This document shows, one piece after another, positions 22,275-35,163 of a stretch of 64,000 nucleotides of DNA; within the stretch, counting starts at the first letter, position 1; every line of letters begins with the position of its first letter. The position numbers and the translations under genes are program-made. This DNA comes from Neoconidiobolus thromboides FSU 785 (taxonomy: Eukaryota > Entomophthoromycota > Entomophthoromycetes > Entomophthorales > Neoconidiobolaceae), in contig MU626350.1 of assembly GCA_025603075.1 (NCBI GenBank), positions 18,950-82,949 on the forward strand. Direction: 5' to 3'. The notes below the pieces were generated by a model that worked only from the letters and a program-made list of their open reading frames with translations, ran no database searches and had not been told where the DNA came from.

Positions 22275-24054
22275 ATGCAGAAATCTTTTTTAAAAATGTC
22301 AGAAAAAGAGAAGATTGCTGAGGGATTAGAGGCAGGAACTAGTGATGAAAAAAAGTTCTCAAGCTTGTATTTATTAAGTAAAGTCTTAGATAAGGAAAAG
22401 GAAGAGGACCTGAATTTTTTATTCCAGAAAATGAACTTTAAGTTTCTAGATAGGCTATTGAAACAAGGTAGTTAGTTTAAATTTATCTATAACTGTTTGA
22501 AGCTAATTTATAGGTATGAATAAAGATCTGGATAATGAAAGCGAGGAGTATGTTAAAGATAAAACGATGAATGATCTAGGAATAAATGTAATTTCTCACC
22601 TATATTCCTTAGAAAACCAATTTAACAGTGATATTCTACTTGCAAGGATTCCATTATTACTGAATCATTTAGTCAAAAAGAATCATGAAGATTTACTATT
22701 AGATATATTTTATAAGTTAAGTTTAGATTTAAAAAGTAGTTTGTATGTAATTAAAGGAAGACCATTGTTTGAAAATAGTTTAATGAAAAAATTAATAGAT
22801 TATGGTCATGAGTTAATAATTAAAAAAGATAGTAAGAAAGATAAATGGGTTACATTAATTTCAAACTTTGGAAAAACTTTATTAAATCAAGAAAATGAAA
22901 AAGAGTATCAAGTAGTCATAAACGAATTTTTGAAATATATTGCTGTTCAACTGGACGGTGTTGATGTTGAGCATAAGTTGGACTACATGAGTGTAATAAT
23001 TGATTGTCTCCAAGATTGTAATACAAAAGTTTTAAAGTATTATTTAAATAATAACAGCTATGATTTTAGTCAATTGAGAAACAACGTTTATCTATTATTA
23101 AATAGTCGACATTCTACAGAATATAAAGATAAAGCAATAATATTAAGTAACATTTTAATTCGACATTTTTCATTTGAATGGCTTAAAGATGAGAAGAAAA
23201 TAGCCATGTTTTTGGTTAGAATGTCAGCAATTGAAGTAAGAACTCTTCTGGAAGTGATTCAATACGATAGTTATGATAATCAACCATTCTTTTCTTCGTT
23301 GGAAATATTGGGTCATATGACTCAATTCTTGAGCCTAGAAGACTTTACAACAATTATAGAAATCGATACTAGTAACATTGTACAACTCATTACTTGGCTA
23401 AGGGAATCTTATTTGGATTTATTATACTTTTTAACGGACCATGTTGAGGTAATTGCAATTAAAATAATTATGGTTTTATATTAATATTGAATAGTTTAAA
23501 GACTCAACACACCATCCATTATTACTACGATTAGCTAATGATATCTGCCAATATTTAATTGAAGATAGCTACTTACTAGAAAATGAAGTATTTAATAACC
23601 AAACCATTCCTTTAAATAAATTTTTTAATTATTTAGTTATAGTTCTAAAAAGGTAATTTTACGTATAAAAATAAATTAAAATATTAAAATATTTTATAGT
23701 TATGAGGATAATTTAATAGCCAAAAGTTGTGAGATGATAGTTAAAGTTAGTGAAGTTATATTAATGACGAACTCAATTCCAACTCAAAATTTTGAAGAGG
23801 TCATTCTTAATTCAATTGATGATTTAATACCAACTTTGGTGGAACATTTGAATTCAAGTTTCTCAGGTGTGAAATTAGATAGTAATAGTACTCAATTTAT
23901 TCAATTGATAAATGAGAATTACCCTATAATAGATGCTCTTGAATTAATCTTTCAATTAATTGAATCGAATAACTATACTGAATACAATTGTGAAGACGCC
24001 AATTTAGACTTTTATAAACAAATTGTAAAAGTTTACAAAAGTTTAGATATTTAA
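22275..24054 (+). CDS. Neurochondrin-family helical repeat protein
   Basis: Four exons: 22275-22467, 22514-23448, 23495-23652 and 23700-24054, giving 546 residues. The N-terminus carries the neurochondrin pattern: KKFSSLYLLSKVL, then FKFLDRLLKQG across the first splice site, then LGINVISHLYSL and ARIPLLLNHL. The whole protein is alpha-helical without a signal peptide or membrane segments, consistent with an ARM/HEAT-like solenoid. Fungal members have no well-defined function; animal neurochondrin acts in neuronal signalling. I first considered the proteasome chaperone HSM3/PSMD5, but the N-terminal pattern fits neurochondrin better. The stop is only 46 bp from the convergent stop of the PIP5-kinase gene. 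Confidence 0.7.
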
Positions 24055-24100
24055 TTAAAATAAAACAAACTTTAATTATAATAACAAATATAAATTATAT

Positions 24101-26729
24101 TCAATTTTTTGAATAGTGAGATTTCCTCCTTTGATTTTTTAAAGTTAATCGACGCTGCCTTATTTGTTTAGATTCCGGCTTTGGTGAATTGGAGCTTGAT
24201 TCACATGACTCCCACACCTTTTGAATTGCTGAATCTGAAATAAAATTAACAAATCGATTTGCGTAAACTTTAGGATGTACAGCTGAAATAGCATTCTATA
24301 TGAAATGAATAAATATATAAATTAGATTCAAAATTAAATTACTTTGTCTTGACTCATAGATTTCCAATAATGCTCTACTTTTTTAGCATAATTATATGGT
24401 GTTAAAATGTCAATAATACCAAAATAATAAATGATATCCCCATCCATATCATTTTCATCTGATGAAGAAAATCCACCAGAATCTCTATAAAACACTGCTC
24501 TATTAACAAAAAAAGTTTAGCATGATTATTTTGTTCTGTTTGATTTTCACTTACTCATTTGGTATTCCCTTTAAAGACTTTCCAGACAATGCCACCGGAT
24601 CAGATACTGCTATTGTCCTTCGTACCATATTAGCTAGCTCAGTACCTTTCTCTTGACCCCCTTGTAGCACTTTATTTAAATCAGGCTAATAAAAATAACG
24701 TATTAAATCACTATTTTATAAATCATGATAAAATAAACCTACCTGAAAAATAGATAAGGATCTATCTCTAATACCATCTTGATTACCACGATCTTTAAAA
24801 TGGATGCCCACTAACAAAGAATAGTCCATAATTTTTAAAGTCTTCAATAGCTATATTGTATTAATAAATTATGCTAATAGCAATAATATAGTTGCTTACT
24901 TTTGCGTCTTTTTCTAATTGCTCGAGAAATATGTTACGTTTTTGAGGTCCAAAATGAAATCGCCTATCTTTTTCCATCCAATTAAGATCCTTCATTGGTA
25001 TAATTGGGTTCCTTAAAAATATGCTTTCGTCCACCTTACGCCCCAAAGTAGATCCCTATTACAGATTAATAAGCTTAAGCTATATATAGAAAACAGCTAT
25101 TACTTTTAAATCATATGACTCATGAATATCCTTATTAGGCGGAAAAATGTTTGCCATTACTACAAAATGAATTTTTCTGGAATATGCTACTTTGACTCGA
25201 TGCAAGCCGTAAATCCTAGTCAATAAAGTATCTGGATTTTCTTGAATATACTAAAATTAAAAATAAATATTGATAAGTTACAACAATATAGTCCTAATAT
25301 TTACCTTAAAATAATCTGGTAAAATTTTCCTCATAAATCGATGCTCTACATGATGTACCGTCTTGATAATAAATCTATAATCCCTAGAATAGTAAAAGAA
25401 ACTTTTACTTTTCCCTGGAGAAAACAATTCGGATACAATATATTTGTGGGTTAATGACATCTAATTATATGTGTTATTTAATCAAAACTTAATTAATTCC
25501 AAGACTTACTAAATACTCCGCTGGGTCAATACCAAAAATTGTCCTTATTTGACGGAATACATTGGGTGCATAGTCTTTAAATTTAAAGTCATATTTAGAT
25601 GAGGGCACCAACTCATTTCCAGTGCTAAAAAATCTAAGTAAAGTTAACAAAGTAATATGACTTTAAACTTACACATCAAAAGCGAGTTTATTTGATGCAA
25701 TAAAGTCTTCTGTTGATAAAGACTTCATTGGTTTTGCTGAGCATCTGGAAACCTAAAATTTATATAAATAAATACCATCTTACCATATAAATTGAAACTT
25801 ACTGAAACTCTAATGCCGGTCAACATATTGTACATCAGAGTATAGTTTTGATGTCCTTCAGCTACTCTAGTCCCTATAAGAACTCTATCTTCATCTTCAT
25901 CATTTGAGCCAATTTTATTAGGTCTTTTTGAGAACCGACGATATTGTTTCCAACTCTGTTTAGCATCTTCCCAATTACTTACTTGTTCTAGCATAGTCAT
26001 TTTTCCATTCGATGTGTATGACCTTTGATGTGATTTGACAAAATTAGGCCCTTTAAATTGAGTAGGATCGAGGGTTTTGGTTCTATGAAACTTTCTATTT
26101 TCTTTACTTGTTGAATCTGTCTCAGTTATCGTTGGCGTAGCATATGATGGTAATAAGATACTTTTTGGCCTAGTTGCACGACTATTTATACTTTGTTTCC
26201 TTGAATGCCTTCTATGCTTCTTTACTTCTAACTTATCTTTTGTATCAAATTTATTACTTTCTATTTTACTTGGCTCCTCGAATACTACCTTTTCAGTTAG
26301 ATTAATGCTCTTAGAACTCGAGTTTTTTGCTTTGTGGCTATAAGCTTTTGAACTCTCATCAAAGCTTATTGATTTTTTATCCATAATTTCTGCATCTTCA
26401 GGTTTTAAAAGCTTTTCTGCCTTATTTTCTTGAAATTCTTTGGCATCAGAGTAAAATGATATAATAGAATCCCTACTTTCATTCGTTTTTTTCCTTGTTC
26501 TCGATCTTATACTTTGGCTATACCTTCCTCTTGCCTGTAGATCGTTTAAGCTTAAAGAACTATACTCATCAATGATCTCAATATTTAAGTGGTTAGCAAT
26601 TGTATTTAAATCCGGAATATCATTAGATACGTTGATTTTTATTTCACTGTTTTTATCGGAAAATGGATTTCTATCTTGATCTTGATTACTAGTTACATTG
26701 AAGGGGTCCTTAGTATTGGTGACCATCAT
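24101..26729 (-). CDS. MSS4: Phosphatidylinositol-4-phosphate 5-kinase (MSS4/ITS3-like)
   Basis: Ten exons: 26729-25803, 25752-25673, 25624-25510, 25460-25305, 25250-25104, 25055-24900, 24850-24743, 24685-24555, 24499-24343 and 24295-24101, giving 723 residues. It makes PI(4,5)P2 at the plasma membrane and controls actin and endocytosis. The first exon codes a Ser-rich, basic, unconserved N-terminus. The kinase domain shows [72 protein letters not shown] and [19 protein letters not shown], all in family order. A basic Arg/Lys-rich tail follows the [17 protein letters not shown] end of the domain. The start could be either of two adjacent Met codons (26729, 26726). An upstream ATG at 26813 gives only a nine-codon uORF. 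Confidence 0.93.
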
Positions 26730-27853
26730 ATTGCTTGCTTTTATTACCAAAAGAATATGATTTAAATTAAGAATTTTTTAATGTTATTTTTTTACCAGTG
26801 GCTCATTACTCATGGTTTTTAACCAATTATTTTTGTTAAATTTATTTTCACCCCCTATAGCCTTTTCACCAATATCGTTTTTAATTTATTAAATCATTGA
26901 TTACTTATTTAATCTTTCACTCTATTTATCAAAATGTTACTCTGTTTTATTGGAATAAAAGAATGCGTAAAAAATATTTTCTTGGCTTTTGTTTAGTTTT
27001 TCTAATTATGACTTTGGTCTTATTTTAATTATACTATTAGTTTATTACACTTAATTCATAGGTTTATCAAAAATGAACAAGTTTAAGATCCAAAGTTGTA
27101 CTCATTATCGATCATATATTTATACCTACCAGCTACACATTTGCTATATTTGTTATGTATTATATATTACACTTATAATTTATACTTATTAACCGTTTTT
27201 GAATTCATTTTGATCATTTTAATATCAACTACACCAATTAACTTTTACTAAAAGGAACATGCTTACATTACTTTTGTAGAAGCCAAATGTATTAGGTTTT
27301 ATATTACAACAGAATATTGGAATTGTAAATTACTTTATATTAAAAATTAAGAAATTTTGCCTCAATAAATGAAACGATATTAATAGTAATCCGAAAAAAG
27401 CGCTTATATATCACATTGCCCTTTATAGGTTTTAGTTAAATAATATTAAATTATATTAAATTACATAAATTTATAAAAAAGCTCATAATATCAAAAAGTA
27501 TATTTGATACCACTCAATTCTAATTAAATTGCTATATATAGTGTAGTACCAAAATAGGTGAGGTTGATAAACAAATGAAAGAATTAAAGCGAAAATACAA
27601 CGGCAATAAAATGTTCATGTTTAAAAAGAACTTCTGTTAAAATATAAAATGCATAGAAATCGTAAAAAAATAATAGTATAACTGAAAACTTTAGGTTATT
27701 TTAGAATAATTTTTTTATAAACACGCCAGCATGAAAAACATTTTTTAAAAGTATTGCTCTGCAATTATAGGAGACTATTTTTATATAGTTCAAAAGCTTT
27801 GGTAGATTAATGTCTATAAAAGCTCAAACCATTTAACTATAGCTCAGATGATC
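26730..27853. other. Intergenic, AT-rich, nothing recognised beyond a short uORF
   Basis: About 1.1 kb upstream of MSS4 and downstream of the 7TM receptor. A nine-codon uORF begins at 26813 on the minus strand. No element copy and no coding relic seen. Confidence 0.5.
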
Positions 27854-28759
27854 TCACTTTCTATCCCTTAAAATATTTTTAAAAAATATTTTCGATTGAC
27901 GCGAGATACCAGCATGTAAAAATAATAAAAGCATTGAATTAGTAAGTGCACCAAGCAAATATAATATGACTGTTAATAAATTTAGTATAAATTGGACGTC
28001 CCCTCCTATACCAAACACGTAGGCATGGATACTCTCTGCCAACCCACATAATAGAGAGGTAAATGTACAAACCCCATAAGCAATTAAAGTCGTATAAATT
28101 CGAATTTTCACCCATTTTATGCTCCACGGTTTTTTTGTAATGGCTCTAACACTATGGCTTGAGCTTCCATCAATTTCAATGAATTTAGTTACATTATTGG
28201 TATAAATTGCTAACTTCAAATAACAATAAAAAATGGTAAGTAGTCCCAAAAACATACAAAGTATAAAGAAATAAAATGTTATTGCTGTTAATAGTGAGTT
28301 GTTTGGTATAACCATACATAAACTATCAGAAGCAGCTTTAACAAACAAATTCTGTGCAGCAGAAATAGAAATTAATACTATAAAGACTACAGAAGCAATC
28401 AAAGCAGGAATCGAAAAAAAAAGCAACAAGTTTTGTTTTGTAATATGAGAGTATCGCTCAATAGCTAGTAAAGCATTAACCATAACTTCAAAAAAAAAGA
28501 TGGACATTGTTACAAAGCCTAATATTTGGCAGCCTAAAACTGTATCCGTGGCCTTCTTTTTAGTAATCCATGCATTTATGGTATTGGCCCATCCAACCAC
28601 TGGTAAAAGATATTCGATGCAACATATAGCAATGATAAAATTGATGTCTTTTGTCCTTGGCTTTATTTTCGATGCAAGATAAATTAAAAATGAATTAAGA
28701 ATAGCTATGGTAGCCGATATACTAATCATTATAAACGAATGGGTAGTGAGAGCACCCAT
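27854..28759 (-). CDS. Orphan seven-transmembrane receptor, copy A
   Basis: A single exon from ATG 28759, 301 residues. Seven hydrophobic segments are evident, beginning near residues 8, 42, 74, 113, 155, 208 and 248. Segment 3 is followed by NALLAIERYSHI, which sits where rhodopsin-type receptors have DRY. Segment 7 ends ALTNSMLLLFLHAG. A conserved Cys near the start of segment 3 (LGCQILGF) may pair with a Cys in the second extracellular loop (DSLCMVIP). It shares layout and motifs with the receptor at 38203-39096 (LGCQILGF versus LCQYLGF, then LAIERY versus LAMERL), so the two are paralogues. Ligand and G protein are unknown. The open frame continues upstream of this ATG without another Met. 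Confidence 0.7.
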   Translation of the reverse strand: MGALTTHSFIMISISATIAILNSFLIYLASKIKPRTKDINFIIAICCIEYLLPVVGWANTINAWITKKKATDTVLGCQILGFVTMSIFFFEVMVNALLAIERYSHITKQNLLLFFSIPALIASVVFIVLISISAAQNLFVKAASDSLCMVIPNNSLLTAITFYFFILCMFLGLLTIFYCYLKLAIYTNNVTKFIEIDGSSSHSVRAITKKPWSIKWVKIRIYTTLIAYGVCTFTSLLCGLAESIHAYVFGIGGDVQFILNLLTVILYLLGALTNSMLLLFLHAGISRQSKIFFKNILRDRK

Positions 28760-29167
28760 TTTTTTTAGAAAGGTGAACAAAGTACATTTATAAAGTTGAA
28801 TTGACTTATTTATATACGCTGTTTTATTATTCCTGTTTAGCTTAAAAATAACTTACTATAAATGGTATTTGCATTCGAAAATATGTGCTATTGATAACTC
28901 TTGGAACTGTTGCATATGAGATGCAAATAGATAGTTACCTATTGTTAGCTATTATTAAATTTTTACAAGGTGCTTAATATAGAATTTAATCATGTTAAGT
29001 AGTTGCACTTTTGAATTTAGTCATTTGAACCCATCTATAGCAATAATAATACCCTTTGATACCAAACAAGCATGTGTAAATCATTATAAATAGTATATGA
29101 AACTTTTTAAAAATACTTCAAGGCTTAAAACAATATCATCTAATTTAGCTTATTATAAGTTATAAAA

Positions 29168-29274
29168 ATATGGGGATGTATTTTTGTGTTTAAGAATTTT
29201 ACTAATAACTTTTCCGCTTAAATAGCGCTTAAAAAATGGAAAAAGTAATGAAGTCAAAAAAAACATCCCCATAT
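29168..29274 (+). mobile_element. MITE-like element, copy 4 (best-preserved forward copy)
   Basis: A 107-bp copy with ends ATATGGGGATGTATTTTT and AAAAAACATCCCCATAT. Between them lie TTAAGAATTTTACTAATAAC, TTTTCCGCTTAAATAGCGCT and TTAAAAAATGGAAAAAG. The two halves pair imperfectly around the central AGCGCT (TTTTCC with GGAAAA, TTAA with TTAA), so single strands could fold back. No coding capacity, as in a non-autonomous element mobilised in trans; no transposase gene is in the window. Confidence 0.9.
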
Positions 29275-30137
29275 AGTTTATCCTATCTAAAAACAATATA
29301 AATTAGGATATAATTTAATGAATGACATTTGCTTGTAATAAAGTCCATTATTTTTCTATTCATTGTAACATTAAACTTCAAGTAAATAAAAAGTAAAAAG
29401 TAATGACTTGAGTCTAAGGACAAATTGTAAGTGATGGATAGATTATATTATGAATAGTTTGAATGAAATTTTCATAACTATTATTAACACACTAATACAT
29501 ATGTTTTTATGTTATTATCAAGTATCTAATCTTATTTCAGATCAAAAGGGCTTTATGCTTGTTATTAGATCACTCTTGAATATTAATTTGATTTGGCTCT
29601 TATTGATTGATCTAAATCAAGTTCTCAAATGTATGTATTAAACTACTAGTTACTATAAAAAGGCTATTTTATATCAAACCTAAGCTAAACTAGTCTAATG
29701 TTCGATTTATTAAGCTTAATCTTGGCATGATAAAAAAGATGGATGCTTCACTGAATCTATATTATAAAAATATAATAAAATTTATAAATAACTCACATAC
29801 TGACTTAAAAATAATATGATTCAATAGTATGCCAATTATATGCGATAAACCGCTGACTCATCTTTACAAGAGTTGCTTTGAATATTGTATTGTAGTTTAT
29901 TATCCTTGCCTTCAGTTTCAAGAGTCCAAAGATATAAATATAATGGAAGAAACAATAACGAAAAATAGCAATCAATTGATACAAAAGTTATCTACTTTAT
30001 ATTTTATGAATCCAATGTCTATAAAATATAGTATAAAAAGAAAGATAATCGAATTTACTTTTTAAGATGTTTGATTTTTAATCAAGCTTCATAATAAGAT
30101 AATAGTTTATAGCTCTCAAAGTTTAGGGTTTGCTTGA

Positions 30138-30425
30138 GCTTACCAAGCCCATGATAACGTCAGCGTTATTGAAATAACTTATCTTCCAAATCATATTGTT
30201 GGTAGAGAGCTAGAAAATAGATCTAATTGCTATTATTCTCAGTTTGTAAAGGTTCAATATTGTAGCTATCATAGGTTTAATAACTCCACGTACTTGGATT
30301 ATGTAGCTGTTATTTTAATTCTTCTTGCTTCTATTAATATCCGTAAGTTTAATACTCGAGCGCTAAAGGTCGATAGACATACTGTGAAAAAAGTGTTAGT
30401 TATTAGTTTATTTGGTGACAGTTGA
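30138..30425 (+). pseudogene. Coding-like relic of unknown family
   Basis: A frame of 95 codons without an ATG, preceded in the same frame by YSSQSLGFA and a TGA. It reads like real protein (AYQAHDNVSVIEITYLPNH, then a hydrophobic VAVILILLASI) and has a fairly mixed base composition for this region. It ends where element copy 5 begins. I cannot assign a family. Confidence 0.25.
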
Positions 30426-30434
30426 TATTACTGC

Positions 30435-30536
30435 ATGAGGATGTATTTTTAGATTTAAGAATTTTACTAACAATTTTTCCGCTTAAATAGCGCTTAAAAG
30501 AGAAAAAGTGATGAAACCAAAAAAACACTCCCATAT
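30435..30536 (+). mobile_element. MITE-like element, copy 5
   Basis: Forward copy, left end ATGAGGATGTATTTTT, right end AAACACTCCCATAT, centre ATAGCGCTTAAAAG. It abuts the relic frame ending at 30425. Confidence 0.85.
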
Positions 30537-30943
30537 AGAGTATCAAATGGTTTGAATTAGGCGTGCTATTAGTTTGTTGTTATACAGTAATAGAGGCTAT
30601 ATTGGTCAATGAATTGTAGAATAAACTATAGGCATAAAAAAACAGGTTCTTTTAGATGCTTGCCCCAATCCTTATAAATCACCACTATGATTAGCTCAAT
30701 AACAAATTTTGTTCATATTATTAGAGTATTTGAAAATCACCATCTTCTACACTGTGCTTATTTTGCTTGTATAGAATTTAATACCTTAAGTATATAAACT
30801 CATAGCTTACCTTTTGAAATTTTAATTGCAATTGATTATAATAATTTTTTAGTTCATCTAAACTAGTACAATAATCTAGGTATAATAGATAGTATTTAAA
30901 AGGAGCTTGAAAAACAAATAAGTACAATGATGAATAGTTAAGT

Positions 30944-33234
30944 TTATTTATAAAATCTTTCAAAAATGGGGAGAAATTCTTCCTTTACTGCTTTACGTTT
31001 GATTTTAAAACTAAGAGGATATTAACTCAATATTTGTATTATTATTATGTAACTTACGTATCATTTAAAAGACCGTTTTCTAAAGTAAATGGAGTAGGAT
31101 GGAGATGGATATATTTAGGAATTTCGAAGCTAAAATAATTAATACAAGACAATAAATACAGTATGAAAAATACCTAGCAAAGCCAGCCTTTTCGCAACTA
31201 TCTTTTATCTCTTCCAACAGTAAACTATTTAATTTAATATTTTTGCATGCAAACTCCATAGTTGAATTAGAATCATTCAATTTTTGCTGAGCCCATTTCA
31301 AATAATTTTTTTCGTCTGGTATAATTAATGCCACTACATAAGAATCTGTAGGCTGGCAATATATAAAAGACTGGAAAATCAAAGGATTGTAGTTTATTGT
31401 TTTTTCTATCCTCTCAGGAGCAACATGAAAGCCTAAAAATCGAATCAATACTCATATTTATAAGTCATAAAAATAACTACCGTCATTCAATTTAAGCATA
31501 TTGGACTTTCTATCGATAACATATAGTCTTCCTTTTTCATCTACCATACCAACATCTCCTGTCAAGAACCAACCATCTTCAGTAAATGCTTCTTTTGTAG
31601 CTTTTTCATTTTTAAAATATCCTTTAAATACATTTGGACTTTTAGCACATATTTCACCACGAGGATATGGTTTATCGCTACTTAAGTATCCCTTATCTGG
31701 TAAATCGAGTAGTTTGATTTGTACACTTTTTAAAAATATTAAAAAATAAAAATATTGATCATTCTAGTTACCTAGGAAAAGGTGCTCCTACACTCCCAGA
31801 GTCACTATCATATATCTCGGTCATTGAAATACCAAGTGCTTCAGTTGAACCGTAGCCTAAAACAATAAGTTTCAATGTTATATGAACAAAGCTTAAGTAC
31901 CTTCTACGATATTAGCTGATAGTACTACTTTTATTGTATCTAAAACTTCTGATGGGATTGGAGCCGATGCAGTGGTTAATAAAGCAATTTCTCCACCTAA
32001 AGATTCACGAAATTTTTTGAAAATATGGTCATATTTATCTGATTCAACGCCTTTTCCTGCTTTCATATCAATTAACTTTTGCTGAATAGCTTCCTTTAAT
32101 AAAGAAGAATTTGAATCGGTTGAATTACAGGCTGCCTCGATAGAACTATAAATCTGCCATAATATCTTGGGCACTGTAACCAACTTAGTAGGTCGGAGCT
32201 TTTGAATATCATCCATGAAATTTAACATAGAGCCAGAATTAAATCCAGCTCTTCCTTGACAAGCAATAACACCTATTAAATTTGCTCTCTCATACGTATG
32301 TGCTAAAGGCATATAAGAATAGGAAGTAGCTAAATCCAAACCTTTATAGTCTTCGCTTTTGATATAAAAATAATCTAAATAGTTCGAATGAGTGGACATC
32401 ACTCCTTTAGGTAACCCAGTGGTACCAGAAGTGTAAGCTATAACATATATAGAATCTGGTTTAGGGGGATTTGGGATAAAAGGATTGGCTTTACCTAAAG
32501 ACTCTATTTCATTGAAAAAAGTTAATTTAATATTCTTATTTTCAGCCCAATTTGTGAAATTGATTTTATCATCATTCTCAACAATTTCGTCAAAACAAAT
32601 CAATACTTTAATTTGGTGCAAATTTATATTATTTTGTTGTAAAAATAGTAAATTCCGCTTATTTAAAATGAGGATCTCAATTTCAGAATGACTGATTATA
32701 TGATTCAATCTTTCTTTTCCATAAGTATCATAAATACCAACAGTTGTATAGCTTCTAAAGCACATAGCTAGTTCACTTATTACCCATTCACTGCGATTAT
32801 TTGAAAAAATCCCTATTGTTTTTATTTCTTTATTGGTGTATAAATCATGCTCTTGTACCAAATATTCTAGCCCACTTGAAACATCACTAGCTCTCCCGTA
32901 CACTTCTTTATAACTTTGATAGCAATAATCACCCAATTTGTTGTTTTGTTTTTCTCTAGTTCCAAGGAAATCACTATCTGGTGCTTTTTGATACGCTATT
33001 TTTTTCTTCATTATCAATTACTTTAATTTATCTTTAATCAAACTTACCTTTTACAAATAGCTCATATAATGTCCTGGGATGCGGTTTGTCACTTATTGGT
33101 TCAATAGAATTTGCATTCATATAGATGCCTACCTAAAATTCAATACTTTTATATAAATAAAATAATGTTTTATTACCAGTTTGACCTGGCTTTCTAGTGT
33201 TAGGCAATTCACAAGCAAAGACTTTAGCTGTCAT
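30944..33234 (-). CDS. Long-chain acyl-CoA synthetase (FAA/LACS type)
   Basis: Eight exons: 33234-33177, 33128-33048, 32995-31901, 31856-31772, 31725-31481, 31432-31174, 31129-31058 and 31010-30944, giving 653 residues, normal for LACS enzymes. It activates fatty acids to acyl-CoA using ATP through an acyl-AMP intermediate. The AMP-binding P-loop YTSGTTGLPKGVM, the YMPLAHTYERANLIG stretch, GYGSTEALG (split by an intron after the first Gly base) and WFLTGDVGMVDEKGRLYVID are in order. RKSNMLKLNDG and FHVAPERIE form the hinge and C-terminal domain start. The N-terminus resembles the long-chain group and lacks a signal peptide. The C-terminus ERFYK is not a canonical PTS1. Exon 3 must start at the TAG at 32998-32996 to keep frame; the upstream ATGs are intronic. 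Confidence 0.92.
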
Positions 33235-34490
33235 TTATAAAATAAATATAACTAGGTCAACTGTTTCCTTTTTATATTTTCTATATACTTGATGACTATT
33301 TTTCCATCACTTTTATAGCTTCTTCAAAGTTTTTTTTAAATATCCAAATTAGGTTGATCATCTATTAACCATTTTATTCATTATAACTTATTAAATTTAC
33401 AAAGAATAACCTGCAACTCTTATTTTTTTACCTGATAGTTAATTTCTTTAACTAAAGTCAAATTCTTTTCGGCACATTTAATTTCAATGTTTATCCTGTT
33501 TTTTTATAAAATGTTTATCCTATTTTTTTCTATAGCAAAATTGATCATTATATTACTTTTAGTATATGCCAAAGTGGCATTATAAGTGCATTTATTCTTA
33601 AATACTAAAATGCTATTGAAATATTAAAGTTTAAATTCCAAATGTTATGATAATGATAAAATAAAGCAATAGATATTAGTAATGATATAAAAGAACAAAA
33701 GGCTTGTTTTAGACCAATTAATTGATTAATAGCGGTTATATAACTAAAGGTTTAACCTAGGAAATAACTTAATATTTATTGTTCAAAGTTAAATTCAATT
33801 ATTTTAACATTTCAATCATTATAGCTATAAAAGTTTATGCTTTAGTACAAAGCTTTAGAATTATGTTTCAAATTAATATATAGGAATGTTTTTTACATAT
33901 ACTCTTTGCTATTTTAAAATTTAGAAATTAATTAGCTAAAGCAGCTGTTTAAGCTCAAATATGTGCTAGTAGATTATGAATTTTATAGCTAACTATCTGT
34001 TATATTATATTATTTAAGGTTTATTAATTTGGTTTTTATTCAAAATGAACAGTTAGTCAGTACACATCCAAGGTTAAATAGTATACCAGTTAATTTCTAT
34101 ATCTAAAAAATAGCAAAAAAAGAAATTAGTAAAAAAAACATCCCCATATTTTAAATTGTCAACAATATGGACATAAAATCATTAGTAAATCCTTTTATTT
34201 ATGTAAAGTCAATAATACTTTTTCAAGTTGATTTTAAAAATTAGTAAACTAACTACACTATTTTAGATGGTATAATATTATGTATAGAAATAATTTGATT
34301 CCTGGTTAAAACATTAAAAATATTTTGTTTGTATGTGTATAAATTTGATGTTTTATTTTTTGTTTACAGTTTATCAAAATAATCAAGACACTATGTTATA
34401 ATAAATATAACTTGTTTACGTAATAATTAAAATAAATTCGATTTGGGTATAAAAAGTTTGTTTTTAATTTTATAGATACATTAAACATAA
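33235..34490. other. Divergent intergenic region with a truncated MITE end
   Basis: About 1.25 kb, very AT-rich, between the acyl-CoA synthetase and the FMN-binding protein. Only the right end of one element is recognisable (34104-34149). Confidence 0.5.
34104..34149 (+). mobile_element. MITE-like element, right-end fragment (copy 6)
   Basis: About 45 bp matching the right third of a forward copy (AATTAGTAAAAAAAACATCCCCATAT). The left end and central palindrome are missing, so this is a truncated relic. Confidence 0.55.
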
Positions 34491-35128
34491 ATGAAGTGGT
34501 ATTCAACATTAAAATCAAAGGTAAAAAAAGCCCAAGATAACTATGTACAGTTAAGTACCTGCTACAAGCAGCAACCTTTTGTGAGAACAGTAGTAGTTCG
34601 AGGATCAGAAGTAATTGAAAATGAACTCTACTTGATTGTCACAGCACATCTAAAGTCGGATAAAATTGTTCATTTGGAAAAGAATAATGCGTTTGAGTTA
34701 TGTTGGTAATTTTATTTTTTTATAATAATTACATCAGCATTTTATATCTTATATTATGCAGGTATTTAAATGAGCTTAATGAACAGTATAGAATAAGAGG
34801 TGAAGGTTATGTAGTGAAAAAAGGGGATGGGTATAAGAGTTTAACAGAAATAGAAATACTAGATTTGAAGAAACGTTATTTTAATAAATTAAATGATCAG
34901 TTGAAGTTAAGCTTTTATATTGATAATACGGGTGTACTTAAGACAGAAGAAGAGACTGCTAAAGAATACGATGAGGCATCAATGAAAGAAAAAGCGCTCT
35001 CTAATTTTACTTTATTATTGTTGAAACCCGATCATGTTGATCATCTAGAATTAACTAACAATAAAAGGTATGAGTATCAGCTTATCAAAAAGGATCAAGG
35101 GTGGAGTAAAGTTGAATTGATACCATAA
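34491..35128 (+). CDS. FMN-binding protein of the pyridoxamine-phosphate-oxidase-like fold (Alr4036 type)
   Basis: Two exons, 34491-34705 and 34762-35128, giving 193 residues. The split-barrel pattern is visible: VRTVVVRGSEVIENELYLIV, then LKSDKIVHLEKN, then FELCWYLNELNEQYRIRGEG spanning the splice site, where CWY...EQYRIRG is characteristic of the Alr4036 group. Members bind FMN and are annotated as PNPOx-like, but their substrates are mostly unknown; a role in vitamin B6 metabolism is not established. No targeting signal is evident. The stop is 35 bp from the convergent ORC5 stop, the tightest gene pair in the window. Confidence 0.8.
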
Positions 35129-35163
35129 TAAAAAAACAATTTCTTATTTTATTTTATTTCAAA

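Larger units (their letters stand above)
28760..30943. other. AT-rich stretch with two MITE-like copies and unassigned frames
   Basis: About 2.2 kb between the receptor and the acyl-CoA synthetase. It holds element copies 4 and 5. Plus-strand frames at 29450-29641 (63 codons, two hydrophobic stretches) and 29829-30065 (78 codons) might be exons of an unrecognised membrane protein or relics. I could not join them in frame with GT-AG borders. The frame at 30138-30425 is listed separately. Confidence 0.4.

Noticed and set aside
22275..24054. HSM3/PSMD5 proteasome chaperone
   Set aside because: Length and helical character fit, but the N-terminal FSSLYLLSKVL...FKFLDRLLKQG pattern matches neurochondrin better.
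26767..26813. Upstream coding exon of MSS4 starting at ATG 26813
   Set aside because: It can be joined to exon 1 only through non-TAG acceptors and never in frame; treated as a nine-codon uORF.
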